The position numbers and the translations under genes are program-made. Below, piece by piece: positions 1-11,300 of a DNA stretch of 64,000 bases (its first letter is position 1; every line of letters starts with the position of its first letter). Below the pieces are notes generated by a model that saw nothing but the letters and a program-made list of their open reading frames with translations, searched no databases and was not told where the DNA came from. This stretch comes from Chamaelirium japonicum (taxonomy: Eukaryota; Streptophyta; Magnoliopsida; Liliales; Melanthiaceae): assembly GCA_947650365.1 (NCBI GenBank), contig OX393550.1:50981633-51045632 (forward strand). The letters run 5' to 3'.

Positions 1-625
1 GTGCAACAGCCGGCAGAGATCACCCTCCAACATGTCCCAGTACTTCTGGTAAAACGACATTGGGAACCCATCCGGACCCGGGGCCCTGTCGCCTTTGGAC
101 TGAAAGACCGCCTTCCTGAATTTCTCACTGGTAAACTCTGCGTCAATGCCCGAGCCTCCCGGGAGTCTCGAAAAATCTGCACCGATCCAATCAAAGGAAA
201 CCCCCGTCGAGGAATTCGTCTCCCTGAAAGAGTCCTTGAAAAAAGAAGTCGCTGCCTCCAGGATATCAGAAGTGGTCGTCAACGATCGCTCCTCGTGCCA
301 CAGAGAGGTCAGAAAGTTTTTCCTCCTCCGAGCGTTAGCCACTCTGTGGAAGTAGGAGGTATTAGCATCTCCCAGCTTCACCCACTGATCCTTCGAACGT
401 TGCCTCCACATCTCCTCCTTCTTCCGCAAGAGAAGCACCAGATTCTCGTTAAGCTCCTTCAACCTTGCGGCTTCCCGAAGCGTGAGGACAGCGGATTCTC
501 CCTTAACCTCAAGAACCTGAATCTCAGCCAAAGTTGAGGCCTTCTGCCGCAGAACATTGCCAAATCGGTCCTTGCTCCAGCACTGAAGCTTCTTCTTGAG
601 GAATCGGAGCTTCCTTGTCATGTTA
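1..625 (-). mobile_element. L1-type LINE ORF2, segment leading into reverse transcriptase (partial)
   Basis: Read on the minus strand, this segment is open and gives the linker between endonuclease and reverse transcriptase of a plant LINE ORF2. It includes a stretch ending GDRAPGPDGFPMSFYQKYW, the start of the plant LINE RT domain. The rest of the RT lies beyond the window's left edge. The 5' half of the same LINE is at 5459-6291. Removing the Harbinger element with one copy of its TTA duplication restores one continuous frame (ENSAL|NMTRKLRF) across the two halves. The protein would copy its own mRNA at a nicked target site. The plus-strand open frame here is a shadow. Confidence 0.85.
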
Positions 626-1006
626 GGCCCTGTTTGGATAGGATTCTGATTCTGAGATTTTTGGAGCTAGAATCCCAGAAACAGAAAAGCTGATTCTGAG
701 CTCCCAAAATCTTATTTCTTTGGAGCCCAGAATCCAAGAATCATGTTTGGTAAAATCAGTCTGTTTTAGAGATTCTTGGAGCAAAGAATCCAAGAATCCC
801 GTTTGGCAACACGAAACTAAAAAAATTTATTTAAAATATTTTTTTGACATTCATTACCAATGTTACTCATAATATTATTAAATTATAAAAAAATTATACT
901 AGAAGTCTCATTCGAAGATATCATACGTCCATCAAAATACCAAATTTTTTATTACAAGTCCCATCCCAAAGCGATAATAGTAGAGCATCAAATAGAATAT
1001 GATACA

Positions 1007-2405
1007 TCAAATTGGCATATTGTAATGCAATGCTAAACCATGTGTGATGCTATCCCTAAGTTCATGGATCTCATGCGGACCTGTCGCTCCTCCAACATAC
1101 TCTGTGGGGCCATCTTCAGCTGCTACCACTATATCCTCACCTTCAAATCGGGCAGATATCTTATCCATCTCTTTCTCAATCCGTAGATAGTTATGTATTA
1201 TACAGCATGCTGCCACAATAAGCCTCTGACGATGTAGTGGATATGGTGGCATTAACTTCAGGATCGGAAAACGCGCCTTCAACATGCCGAAACATCGCTC
1301 AATGACATTTCTAAGTGAGGAATGACGTTGATTGAATAACTCTTTAGCCCTTCGAGGTCTTCTGTTACTACCTCCCCTATAGTCAGACAAGTGATACCTC
1401 TCATATCGGTGTGGAGCCATATATCCTGTCATAGTTGGGTAGCCTGCATCTACCACATAATATTTTCCTGTACCAGCAAATATTATATCAAAATTTTATA
1501 ATTTGAAAACGATATGATTATAAGTTTCATTCTTACCGGGTGGTGGATGAGGGAACCCAAGTGAGGGTCTGCTAATAGCTTCCATGAATACTCTTGAATC
1601 ATTGGCTGTACCCTCCCAACCAGTATACACAAATGTAAATCGCATATCGAAAGAACATGCTGCCATCACATTTTGTGTAATAGTTGTTTTCCTCCCTCTA
1701 TAAGGAATTTGTCGATTTGTCGGTACGTGTGCACTTATATGTGTTCCATCAATTGCACCTATGCAATTCTATATAACAAATAAAAAAAACATATTTTAGT
1801 TATAATAATAACAATGAAAGTTATAATAATAATAATTTTTTATTCACCTCGAACCATGGATAATACTTTTCGTTATGTCTGATCTGGGGAGGAACGATGT
1901 CAAAGTTAGGTGGGTTGACTATCTCTTTACCCCAAGCACAAATAGCTCGTAGTACAATATTGAAATGTCGTGACGTCGTCTCCCCCGAATGTTGAAAACG
2001 ATCAGAAATAACCCTGTTGCTGCCACGATGCCCCAACGTCATCAAGAAAATAGCCACCCGTTCTTCAATACTGACATGTCTAGTATCTCTCAGAAATCCT
2101 CTACCTCTTAATAAAGTGCACAGGTTAAGAAAAACATGTTGCTCTAAACGTAGCATATCAATGCAGCGTTGTCTATTTCGAGTAACAACACGCATTACAT
2201 ATTCAGCACCTGTTAGGGAGTCATCCCTGTATGGATTTCTACAAAGAGTCCTCAGTTCATATAATCCTGTTGATATAGTAGCAGCAAACACCATATCAAA
2301 AAATATCTCGTCATCAGATGATTTGTCGCTAGATACGTCTGAATTATCAGACGATTGAGGGGATAATGAACCCTCAGTATCGCTAGACATCATAGAGTTT
2401 GGCAT
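1007..2405 (-). CDS. PIF/Harbinger transposase (DDE_Tnp_4 type)
   Basis: This is the transposase of the surrounding Harbinger element. It catalyses cut-and-paste of the TIR-bounded DNA together with its Myb-like partner. Three exons read in frame: 2405-1848, 1768-1537 and 1467-1007, joined at GT-AG introns, totalling 1,251 nt (416 aa), a usual length for the family. The DDE core is visible: first Asp in GAIDGTHI, second in WEGTANDSRV, and Glu in NVIERCFGMLKARF. The N-terminus is Ser/Asp-rich and is followed by the helical region typical of these proteins. No stop or frameshift was seen, so the gene looks functional. The start is the first Met of the open frame. Confidence 0.9.
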
Positions 2406-2707
2406 CCTGTCAATTTTACAATATAAACATATTCAAGTCCGAGCAAAAACAATATAGAAAAACCATTATGAAGAAGCATAGTCAATTTTTAAAATCTAAA
2501 CAATATACCATGTAAAAAAAGATTTTACTTTTACCAATTTAAGCAGTAGATCATAGAAGATAAAATATATCTAGTTATTACATGCCAACAGAAAAAAGAA
2601 GAATGGATCATCATTCAAAATACTCCATACTCTACCTTATATGTTCATTAAGCATAGACACGAAGGTCTAGTTATTACATGCAAAGCAAAAAATAAAGAA
2701 TGGATCA

Positions 2708-3686
2708 TCAGTCCAAATGCTCTACCCACCACCTCCTATGTTCGTCAGACATAGATATAAAGGTCTCCCTCCAACTTTTCACCTGAAGCTTCTCAACAGC
2801 CTTCATATATTTCTCTATTGGAATATCCTCGAGCTTCCCTAGGACTTCCATGCAGGCACCGATAGAAAAAGCAGCATTACGGCTAGATGAGGAGGAAGTC
2901 CTCGAGTATTTCTCCCGTGCTATCTCTGCAATACTGTTTAGGGCTTCTACAATTGAGTCGCCCTTGGTAAAACTCTTTCGGCGCCTACTGCTAGCAGTAG
3001 TAGGCTGGGTACGGTGAGAGGAGGCTTGTGAATTCAGTGTAGGTATGCCGGTTGTAGGTGCTTCAGGAGCTTGTGTCTCTGGGATATAGTCTGGATCTTC
3101 ATCAAGAAACTCAGACTCACGGTTATGGGGGCTTGGAGGAAGATCCTCGTTGATAGACCATGCCAAGTCACCTCTGGCAGTAGTATCACCATAAATTATA
3201 CATAACTTAGGAAATTCAGGACAACCTCTGGTCCTAAAGATCTTTGCATCTTGATTTACCTATAAAACACAAAGCAATGTAATTTGAAAGTTTTATTTGC
3301 CTAATATTTCAGTATTCATTATAGGAAAGAACTGATACCTTAAGGTAATCCTCCCACAATTGATCAGGTGCTGTCACATTGTTAGTGACCGGGTCCCATC
3401 CAAACCCAGTATGGTCAACAAGCTTTTGAAAGTTTTTATACCTTTGACGTAGCTTGTTAAACTTGTTTCTAAATTGTTTTGAATCATAAAACTTTTGTGT
3501 CTTACTAAAAAACTCAGCACGTATTTCCTTCCAGCCAGACTTTGAAAATGTCGAAGTAGTCAGATCCCCCTTCTTAACATGTTCTACCATTATATCAATA
3601 TAAAGATTCTCGTGCTCATGGGTCCAAATAGCCGTAACAACCCTCTGAGACCCAGTCTCCACAGGAATAGAAGATGCAGATGCCAT
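2708..3686 (-). CDS. Myb/SANT-like DNA-binding protein of the Harbinger element (ORF1)
   Basis: Two exons, 3686-3339 and 3259-2708, join at a GT-AG intron in phase 0 and give 900 nt (299 aa). Residues ~18-110 form a Myb/SANT-like domain with spaced tryptophans (AIWTHEHENLYIDIMV, SGWKEIRAEF) and the following QFRNKFNKLRQRYK helix. The second exon has a Ser/Pro-rich linker and a C-terminal region with repeated tryptophans (RRWWVEHL). In PIF/Harbinger elements such proteins bind terminal sequences and help nuclear entry and transposition of the transposase. It lies 302 bp upstream of the transposase on the same strand. Residue assignments to the SANT fold are by eye. Confidence 0.85.
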
Positions 3687-3859
3687 CTATTACAATAATC
3701 AAAATATAAACATTATTTTTAAATCATAGTAAATCTCTATTGTAAATATCCACAGAAATACCATCAAAGCATTATATAAAAAAAACAAGTTTTATAAACA
3801 TAAGAGAAAGTGTTATATAAAAATTGGGGTTCCACGGCAAACCGAGTTAAGATGTGTGT

Positions 3860-4284
3860 TAGGGCTGACAATTTCGGACCCGATACGGCAGACCCGACAC
3901 GAAGTTAGCGGGTCTGGGTCAGGGCTAAACGGGTTTGGGTCATAAACGGGTCGACACGATAGACCCGTTTTATAAACGGGTCGGGTCCGGGTTTAGGGTC
4001 TGGACACGGTAGACCCGGGAAGACCCGTTTAGTATTCAACGGGTCGGGTCGGGTTTACCCGCAATCTGATACTGTAATATATAATACCAGCGAGTCTTAC
4101 TGGGTCAACTGAATAGACCCGGGTGGTAAACGGGTCTTATCGGGTTGTATCAGGTCTACCCGTTTATTAGCGGGTCGGGTACGGGTTTAGGATCTAGACA
4201 CGATTAGTTAAACGGGTAGGGTCCGGGTCTAGGGGTTTTGGACACGACACGAACCCAACCCGACACGACCCATTGCCATCCCTA
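3860..4284. mobile_element. hAT-type MITE nested in the Harbinger element
   Basis: The left end is TAGGGCTGACAATTTCGG and the reverse-complemented right end is TAGGGATGGCAATGGGTCG. A perfect 8-bp direct repeat, ATGTGTGT, flanks it at 3852-3859 and 4285-4292, the hAT duplication length. The interior has no ORF and is made of degenerate GGGTC/GACCC motifs. It lies upstream of the Myb-like ORF in the Harbinger's 5' region, so it inserted after or within a living Harbinger copy. Confidence 0.88.
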
Positions 4285-4599
4285 ATGTGTGTAGGCCAGG
4301 TTGGACATGGGCAGATCCTTCAACCTGCCGAAGTTCCACCACTACTCTTCGCCACAATGGTGATGGTGTTAGCTTCACCGGAGGTGTGTTGCACCAGTCT
4401 TTCTTTATTGTACCTAGTTGTGCTTAGGTTTTTAAAAACTATATAGTGCAACCCTTTAGTTGACTACGACTTCAAAGATTGGCTTTATATGAGCCTATGG
4501 GTTGGCCTCTCAATGTTCAGCAGCAACAGAATAGAATTGGGGTTCTCAGTGAAAGCTTTTGAGAGAGAAATTTTCACTCAGATAAAACAGAACAAAGGT

Positions 4600-4603
4600 T
4601 TGA

Positions 4604-4668
<65 letters not shown>

Positions 4669-4711
4669 CTCTCTGTGTGTGTGAACAATGGTTTGATCTC
4701 TCTCTCTCTCT
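4600..4711. repeat. (CT)n microsatellite
   Basis: A long CT/TC run is broken by a short GT stretch at about 4672-4684 and resumes to about 4711. It lies in the presumed 5' leader of the Harbinger genes (minus strand), where it reads as GA repeats. Open frames through it are low-complexity artefacts. Confidence 0.95.
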
Positions 4712-5270
4712 AAAAGCTCTCTTAACGGTTTGAGCAGCAGTGGTGCCAACAAACCAAGCGGCAACAATGCCAGGCGAGAGCAAGAGAGGCGGCGAGCAAG
4801 AGAGGAGAGGCCCGATCAAGCGTCTCCAGCGGCGGAGCGAGAGAGGGGAGGCCCGATCTGGCGCCCCCCGCCCGGCCTTCTCGCAGCGACAGCAGGAAGC
4901 CCCGATCCGGCGCCCTCCGGCGAGCAAGAGAGGGAGGCCCGATCCGGCTTCGATCTCGCCGGACCCGGAGACAAAACCTCGTGCCGGGTCGGGCACGATT
5001 CCGGCGAGCAACGATCAGAGAGACTGGCTTTGGGGGAGAGAGAGAGAGGGGAGGGGGGGGGAGGGAAAAACCTGGAAGAGGGTTCCGGCGAGAGATTTGT
5101 ATCCGGTTCCGGCGAGCTTCAAGGATTGGAGAGAGATATGATGGCGAGGGTGAGGTCGAGGGCGAGCTCTTCTGTTGTGCAGCCGTGCAGGGATGGGAGA
5201 TTATCGCGTATCGCTATCTCAACAACAGATCTGTTTAAATATTTTGGCTCTCCGTGGAATCCCAAAAATT
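4712..5270. other. GC- and GA-rich 5' region of the Harbinger element
   Basis: This part of the Harbinger lies between its (CT)n tract and the right subterminal repeats. It is GC-rich and purine-rich on the plus strand, with repeated pieces such as GAGGCCCGATC and GGTTCCGGCGAG. Overlapping open frames exist in several frames on both strands, but none resembles a known protein. It may hold the promoter and leader of the two minus-strand genes, or captured host DNA; neither can be shown here. Confidence 0.5.
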
Positions 5271-5458
5271 GACTCCAGATCCGGAAGCTTCTTTTTTGGG
5301 CTCCGAAAAAAGCACTCCCAGAATCTTCTTTTTGGCTCTCCGTAGGATCAATTTTTGGGCTCTTTGCATTTGCCAAACAAGCTCTTCTTTTTATTTTGGA
5401 TTCTGGGCTCCTAGAATCCCAGAATCCCAAGAGCAGAGCGTATCCAAACAGGCCCTTA

Positions 5459-6291
5459 AGCGCTGAGTTCTCCACCCTGCCTGCTTCATCCCACCAACCG
5501 GCCAGCAGATCCTTGAACCCTTCCTCCAGCGACCACATCAACTCGAACCTAAAGGGGGGGCGGGCTGGAGAAATTGAATCAGTTGAGAGAAGGATCGGTG
5601 CATGGTCGGAAACACAGGAGGCAAGCCCTGACTGAATCGAACCCGAAAAACGCGAGTCCTAGTCCGTTGAAATCAGGAAACGATCTAGCCTGGCTAAAAT
5701 GGGATCTTCACGCTTATTACTCCACGTGAAAGTGCGGCCTGTTAAAGGGAGATCGATCAGCTCTTGCTGCCGAATGAAGTGGGAGAAAGCCCTCATCGCC
5801 GAAACATCGCCCCCACTGCAAAGCCTCTCCCCCGACCCTCGCGTGACATTGAAGTCTCCAGCGATCACCCAGGGTCCTTGAAAATTCGTCCTGAGCAAGG
5901 ACAGCTCCGTCCAGAAATCGTCCCCTCTACTATGGTCCGTCGGGCCATAAACGGAAGACAGCATCCACTCCTCGCCGTCTAACCTATTCTGGAGGACCAG
6001 AGAAAGGGAGAAGACCCCAACATTCGTGCTCCTTAGCAGGAAAAGGTCATCACTGAACCCTATCAGAATACCTCCCGACGCTCCTGTAGCATCCTTAGCT
6101 TCCCACTTCGCAATCTTCTTCGTGCTGAGAGAACGGAAAAAATGGTTCGTCGGATTCTCTCGCTTCGACTCCTGAATGCAGATGATATCAACATCGTGAA
6201 TGGAGGCAAAAGAACTCGCAGCCCTCCTTTTCTCCGACTTCCCTAGGCCCCTAACATTCCAGGACAAAATTTTCATAGAAACACTAAGCAA
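5459..6291 (-). pseudogene. L1-type LINE ORF2 N-terminus: AP-like endonuclease, broken
   Basis: The minus-strand frame begins MKILSWNVRGLGKSEKRR and carries the endonuclease/exonuclease/phosphatase motifs in order: WNVRG, IQESK, SVYGPTD, GDFNV and LDRFLIS. This enzyme nicks target DNA to prime reverse transcription. An in-frame TAG at about 5659-5661 replaces the Trp expected after FLISTD, after which the frame stays open to the Harbinger insertion point. The gene continues at 1-625. The stop and the 4.8-kb insertion make this copy non-functional. An ORF1 upstream was not recognised. Confidence 0.87.
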
Positions 6292-7667
6292 ACTCCCACT
6301 CTACTACTCCAAAACCACCACGAGAGCTCGCTCAGGAAGAGGCCAACTTCGCTCTCTTCTCCTCCAAAGCCCTGATAGAATCAAGGAAAAAACGCACACT
6401 ATCCAGCTCTGGGGCAGTAATAAAACCAAAAGGCGCATCTTCGACCGGACTAGAGCCTGGGCAAGCAAAGGGTCATCCGAGGAGCACTGCAAAATCTGCC
6501 TGAAACTCCTCCTTGCCGACTGGAGTTGGGCGGTACATGCTCCTTCAATCTTGTTGACCCACTTGACAACTGAGTCAAAACATGATCCTTTAAACCCTTG
6601 GATTCACCTGCTGCCTACCAAAAGCGTATTCAGCGGTTCATGCTCAAAGGTAATATTTTTTTTTGGTTTACAGGACACTACCCGGCCCCAAGGCCAAAAA
6701 AGTAAGTCACCTCGCACCCCTACCCCTACTCTTACTTGAAGAAGCAAGTCGTCTACCACCCCCAAATCCAGTAACCACTGGAGGTCCCGGGAAAGCTCAC
6801 CGGAGAAGACCCAACTAGGACCCGGGTCACGAACGAGCATTGTGGAAGCAATATTATCAGACCCGGACCGGACGTTGACCCTGTCTAGGACCCGGGTCAT
6901 GGGTCTCTGGTTCAACCGTCGGATCAACCGGTTGAATCATCGACTCTGTGTGTTTCTCGGTAGTCGCCACAGGCCCACAGAGGTAGAAGCAGACAGCACC
7001 CAGCGTCCAGTAGAGCAGCACCTGGCGACAGTCGGCAGAGCGACGTCCAGCAGAGCGGCGTGCGACCTCCAGGGGTCGGCAGAGCGGCACTAGCCGGCGG
7101 CAGTCGTTTGGCATTGGCAGTCCAGCCTCGTCATTTGGCATCGGCAGAGTGGCACCGGCAGCCCTACTTCAAGAGACAGTCGAGACACCCTAGAGGCTAG
7201 GGTTTCTCTCATCGCCGCTCGAGAGAGAGAGAGAACTCAGAAAGTATGGCGACTCCTATCCATTTTCTTTAAACCAGGCTGGATCATACAGATCTGACAA
7301 GACTGACATTCAACCGACCGGTTCACTCGATTTTTACCGGTTATGGAACATTTCCGATCTTATGATTTAACGGAACCGGCCAAGGGTCCAGATCACCAGT
7401 CCGACCAGCCCGTGGTCGAGGGTCCGGATCACCAGTCTGATCAGCCGGTTCCGTTCTGATAACACTGGTCGGAAGAGAGACACAAAACCATCACCATCAA
7501 GTCATCACATTCGATACTTAATGGAGATATGGGCCATTGTTGGAAAACCAGTTGAAGTCCTGCCCACACGTTGTCAGAGAGCCGATGTTAAGGTAATCTT
7601 CACCCACACGTCGGGTGCGCTTCACAAAAATTCAGACAGGCCCAATTAGAACTATAGCCCGACCATC
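6292..7667. other. Upstream LINE flank and unassigned repetitive sequence
   Basis: No recognisable protein was found. The first few hundred bases may be LINE leader or ORF1 remnant on the minus strand. Repeated pieces occur farther on: ACCCGGGTCA (about 6822 and 6890), CAGCAGAGCGGCG-like units at about 7020-7090, and two copies of GGTCCRGATCACCAGTC at about 7385-7440. A short GA run lies at 7221-7236. These suggest decayed transposon sequence, but no ends could be defined. Confidence 0.4.
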
Positions 7668-7986
7668 TAGGGATGGCAACGGTGCTATTTTGGACAAAAC
7701 CGAAACCGCACCGCAACACCGCACAACACCAAAACCGCACCGCACCGCGATGGTGTACCATATGTAAAACCAAAACCGCACCATGCGGTGCACCACAGTT
7801 TTACATTATAATGGTATAAACGGTGCGGTTTTTTACGGTTTTAGGTAAAACCGAAATCACACCGCAACACCGAAACCGCAAACCACACCGCATTGCGACA
7901 GTTTTATATTTTGGCAAACCAAAACCGCACCATGCGGTGCGGTTTTCTGCGGTTTGCGGTTTTAAACCGCACCGTTGCCATCCCTA
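7668..7986. mobile_element. hAT-type MITE (319 bp)
   Basis: The ends are nearly perfect inverted repeats: TAGGGATGGCAACGGTGC on the left and the complement of GCACCGTTGCCATCCCTA-like sequence on the right. Flanking 8-mers CGACCATC (7660-7667) and CAACCATC (7987-7994) match at seven of eight bases. The interior is low complexity, with AACCGCACCGC-type motifs. It lies just beyond the 3' end of the RS31-like gene. Confidence 0.85.
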
Positions 7987-8331
7987 CAACCATCTGGTAA
8001 ATTATCCAATGGACCAATTAATACAAATCCATTTTCAAGCAAGGATTCTTGGTTCAAATTAGCATGTCTGATAAACGGATCTAATGCCGAACTAGCCAAA
8101 GATCCGACACATCCCCAGATCCAGAGGATCAGAACCAGTACACATGTTCAGCTAAACACATGAGAAACCCCCGGCGATACAAACTTCAAGGGACTAACAC
8201 AGATCCAGAACAATTGACTAAGTACTATCATGGAACAAATCTAAGGCTAATCACACCCATCTCCAAACAAGCATGACTCGATTTGGAAACCGCAGCTCTC
8301 CATGCAAGTCAGTCCCTCCCAACAGCTTCTC

Positions 8332-11300
8332 TCATGTCCTGGACCTTCGGATTGGCGATCGGCTGCCACACAAACCAACCAAAAATGAAATCAGATAACC
8401 GAGCAGCAGACAAATGAATGCAACGAGAAGAGAAATATTTCGTTCACCCAGTTTTAGGATGGGTGAACAATACCCACCTCCCCCAAAATGTATGTAATCT
8501 GTACATCCTTGTTAAAAAGGGGCCAATGGAGAGGTCAGTATTGTTCACCCACACTAGATAGAAGGCTGGTGACCAAAATTGTTCTCATAGCTCTGAAGAC
8601 CGATAGATTCGTCCCCTGCTGCAAATTTGCAGCGGTGAGACATCCAAATACCTGACATCCAACAGTATTTTTCGATGAGATAGTAACAAGGAAATCAATA
8701 GTAAGAAGCAAGCAAGGCATTGCTCTCCTCACCTTCGATAGCGACCATATTCGGGACTCCTGTCCCTCCCGAACGACGGTCCATTGTGTCGCTCATAGAC
8801 AGGGCTACGTGCACGGCCGTAGTCCGGGCTTGGACGCCGGCCATAACCAGGACTCGGAGGTCGGCCATAATCCGGGCTCGGACGGCCCCGGCGGTAAACT
8901 GGACTCACAGAGCGGCCATAAGGACTATCATCTCGCCTTCCAAAACCTCTTCTAGGACTGTCATGTCGGTCGCCACGGTCACTGTCATCCCGAAGGGCAT
9001 ACTCAACTGAGACCACCCTGTCCATTATCTTGCTGCATAACGGGAAGATAAACAAGGCGAAGAGACATCAGAAGAGATCATATGGCCCTTTATATACATT
9101 GAACAAACATGATACAATGTTAAACTTAAAAAATGCTAAAGAGGGGACTAACTAATAAAAAAGTCGTCCAAATAAGATTGTCAGAAGTATACACAAGAGA
9201 ACACAACATTATAGACAAGGTGAAACTACACAACATTGTAGATAAGATGAAATATTCCAAGAAATTTTATCTTTTCCCGAACGCAGGGATCAACAACTTT
9301 GATTGAGTAAGAATGTTGATGTGATTTATGAGTTCGGGCTAAAAATAGATTTGTCTATCAATGTCAAGTAGGGTTCATTTAACAACCGATTCTTACCAAG
9401 TTCCAACTTCTAAGTTCAATCATTTGACTGGTAACATATACACAACCGTTTATTGTTTATCCTACTACATAGATAGAATTGGGCTTAGGGCTGAAGCCAA
9501 AGAACCCCTGCTGCCCCTAACTTCAATCCAAAACAATATCAATCGTTAAAAATATTAAGGACATTTAAGTCTTTTCACAATCTCTAATTTTGAACCAAAC
9601 GGAATAACCACCAAAAATCTGTCCAATAACCCATTCCGGCCATCCTCTTCACCCGTGTGCTTTCAAAAGGAAAAAAGAAAACCATGCGCAATATAACATA
9701 AAGTAAGAAAAATTACAGCTAATGAGTATCTGTTAATGCTAAGAGCTTATTTAAATGTTAAATATTTTATGAGTAATATACAAATCGCCCTTCTATTAAT
9801 CAGAGCTTTAAAGCCATTGTGAACATCGTGAATTTCTTTATACATCAGTAGAGATGGTGGATGTGCATCAGCAGCTACAAGAAAGGCATGGATAATTACC
9901 TACATCAATGACAAGCAAAAGTTGATTAACTATATAAGTAAGAAGAACTGTTGAACTGTAGAAGGCTCATACCAAAAGGGTTGTGACAACAAGTTATACA
10001 TCTAGAACAAGTGTATATCGTGAAACTAACTGTCACAAGTACAGCGATTAGAATTATAAAATAACCAGTTAAAATTTGAAGTATATGATTGGGATGAAAT
10101 GTATTATTAACCAAACCTTCTGGATGTATATAACAAAGTTTAAGACGGAAGGCAAGACGGTAAAAAAACTTGACGACCAGTAGTTGTGGATTACAAGGCC
10201 ACAAAGAACAAATTAATGAAAATGACAATAAGGATGCTACCTCGAATTGGTGCTTTCGAGAGCCTTTGTGGCTTCCTCCTGTGTCTCAAATTGGACAAAA
10301 GCAAAATTCCTCCTGATCCGAACATGTGAAATGTTCCCGTAAGGTTCAAAATGCTTTTCAATATCACGGGTCCTTGTTCGTAGAGGGTCAAAATTAATAA
10401 CAAACAGTGTCCTAGTGGGCCTCATGTTTGTCATTGACCTAGAGCCATCACGATGTCGTGGTCCACGTTCTCCCTGCTGTACAAACACGACGTGAAAAAG
10501 CTGACTATGAGAAAATGTAGTTATGGTATGGCAGTCATTGTCACAATCCCGATCAAAATAAAGCAACACGGACCTAAGATATACAAAATATATACATGAT
10601 AAAAAAATAAGACCAGAGGTGCAAGAGCGGCTTTCAGTAATAAGTAAAACAAATGGTAGATTACCCTTGACCACTCCACAGACAGCCTCCGTTTACCATA
10701 CCCAAAAGGCATGTTATCAAGGTTTCGTATGGCATAGTCAGCATCACGTTCATCCTCAAAATACACAAAAGCATAGCCTGCGAAGAAACCAGAAAGTAAA
10801 AAAGTGGCCGAGCCAAAACAGCATTCACTACTCTTTCATTTTGTCGTTTATTTGTATTGCATCCAAATCAGTTATATATTCCTGTTGAAACAGAAGAATA
10901 CTACACCTGCATATATGTGTAGGCCTGATGAACATTAGCATGTGAATAATTGATTCCTTGTATGATGAACTAATTCATGATGTCACTAAAGTTAAATCCA
11001 AAGAGAAGTAATTGCTGAGCATGCTTCCCCATTCTAGAGCAAGCGTTCAGTAGGCATGGCATAATGTACAGCAATCGTTCAGTAGGCATGGCATGATGTA
11101 CAGCAATCGTTCAGTAGGCATGGCATGGTGATACAAATCCTCAGTGATCATGCTCGACTGATGGCAACTTTGGGCAATGCAGGGATGGGAAACAGATGAT
11201 GATGTGAAGGAAATGAAGAATGCCGGTAGTGAATGGAAGGAACTGATGCTGGCAGGGAGGTTTCCTTTGACATGCAAGGTTTTTGCACAGGAAGGTGGTG

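Larger units (their letters stand above)
626..5455 (-). mobile_element. PIF/Harbinger DNA transposon, complete (4.83 kb)
   Basis: The left end is GGCCCTGTTTGGATA and the reverse-complemented right end is GGGCCTGTTTGGATA, differing at one base. TTA lies directly outside both ends (623-625 and 5456-5458), the 3-bp target duplication typical of PIF/Harbinger. Subterminal regions are dense in AGAATCC/GATTCT motifs. Two minus-strand genes, a Myb/SANT-like ORF and a DDE transposase, read in the same direction. The element sits inside the frame of a LINE and carries its own nested MITE. Its coding sequences show no in-frame stop, so it may have been active recently. Confidence 0.93.

Noticed and set aside
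1..537. 178-aa plus-strand protein at the left edge
   Set aside because: The opposite strand gives a clear LINE reverse-transcriptase linker (GDRAPGPDGFP), so the plus frame is a shadow.
4489..5541. Several 60-180 aa open frames in the Harbinger 5' region
   Set aside because: They overlap on both strands in low-complexity GA- or GC-rich DNA and match no family; their composition follows the repeats.
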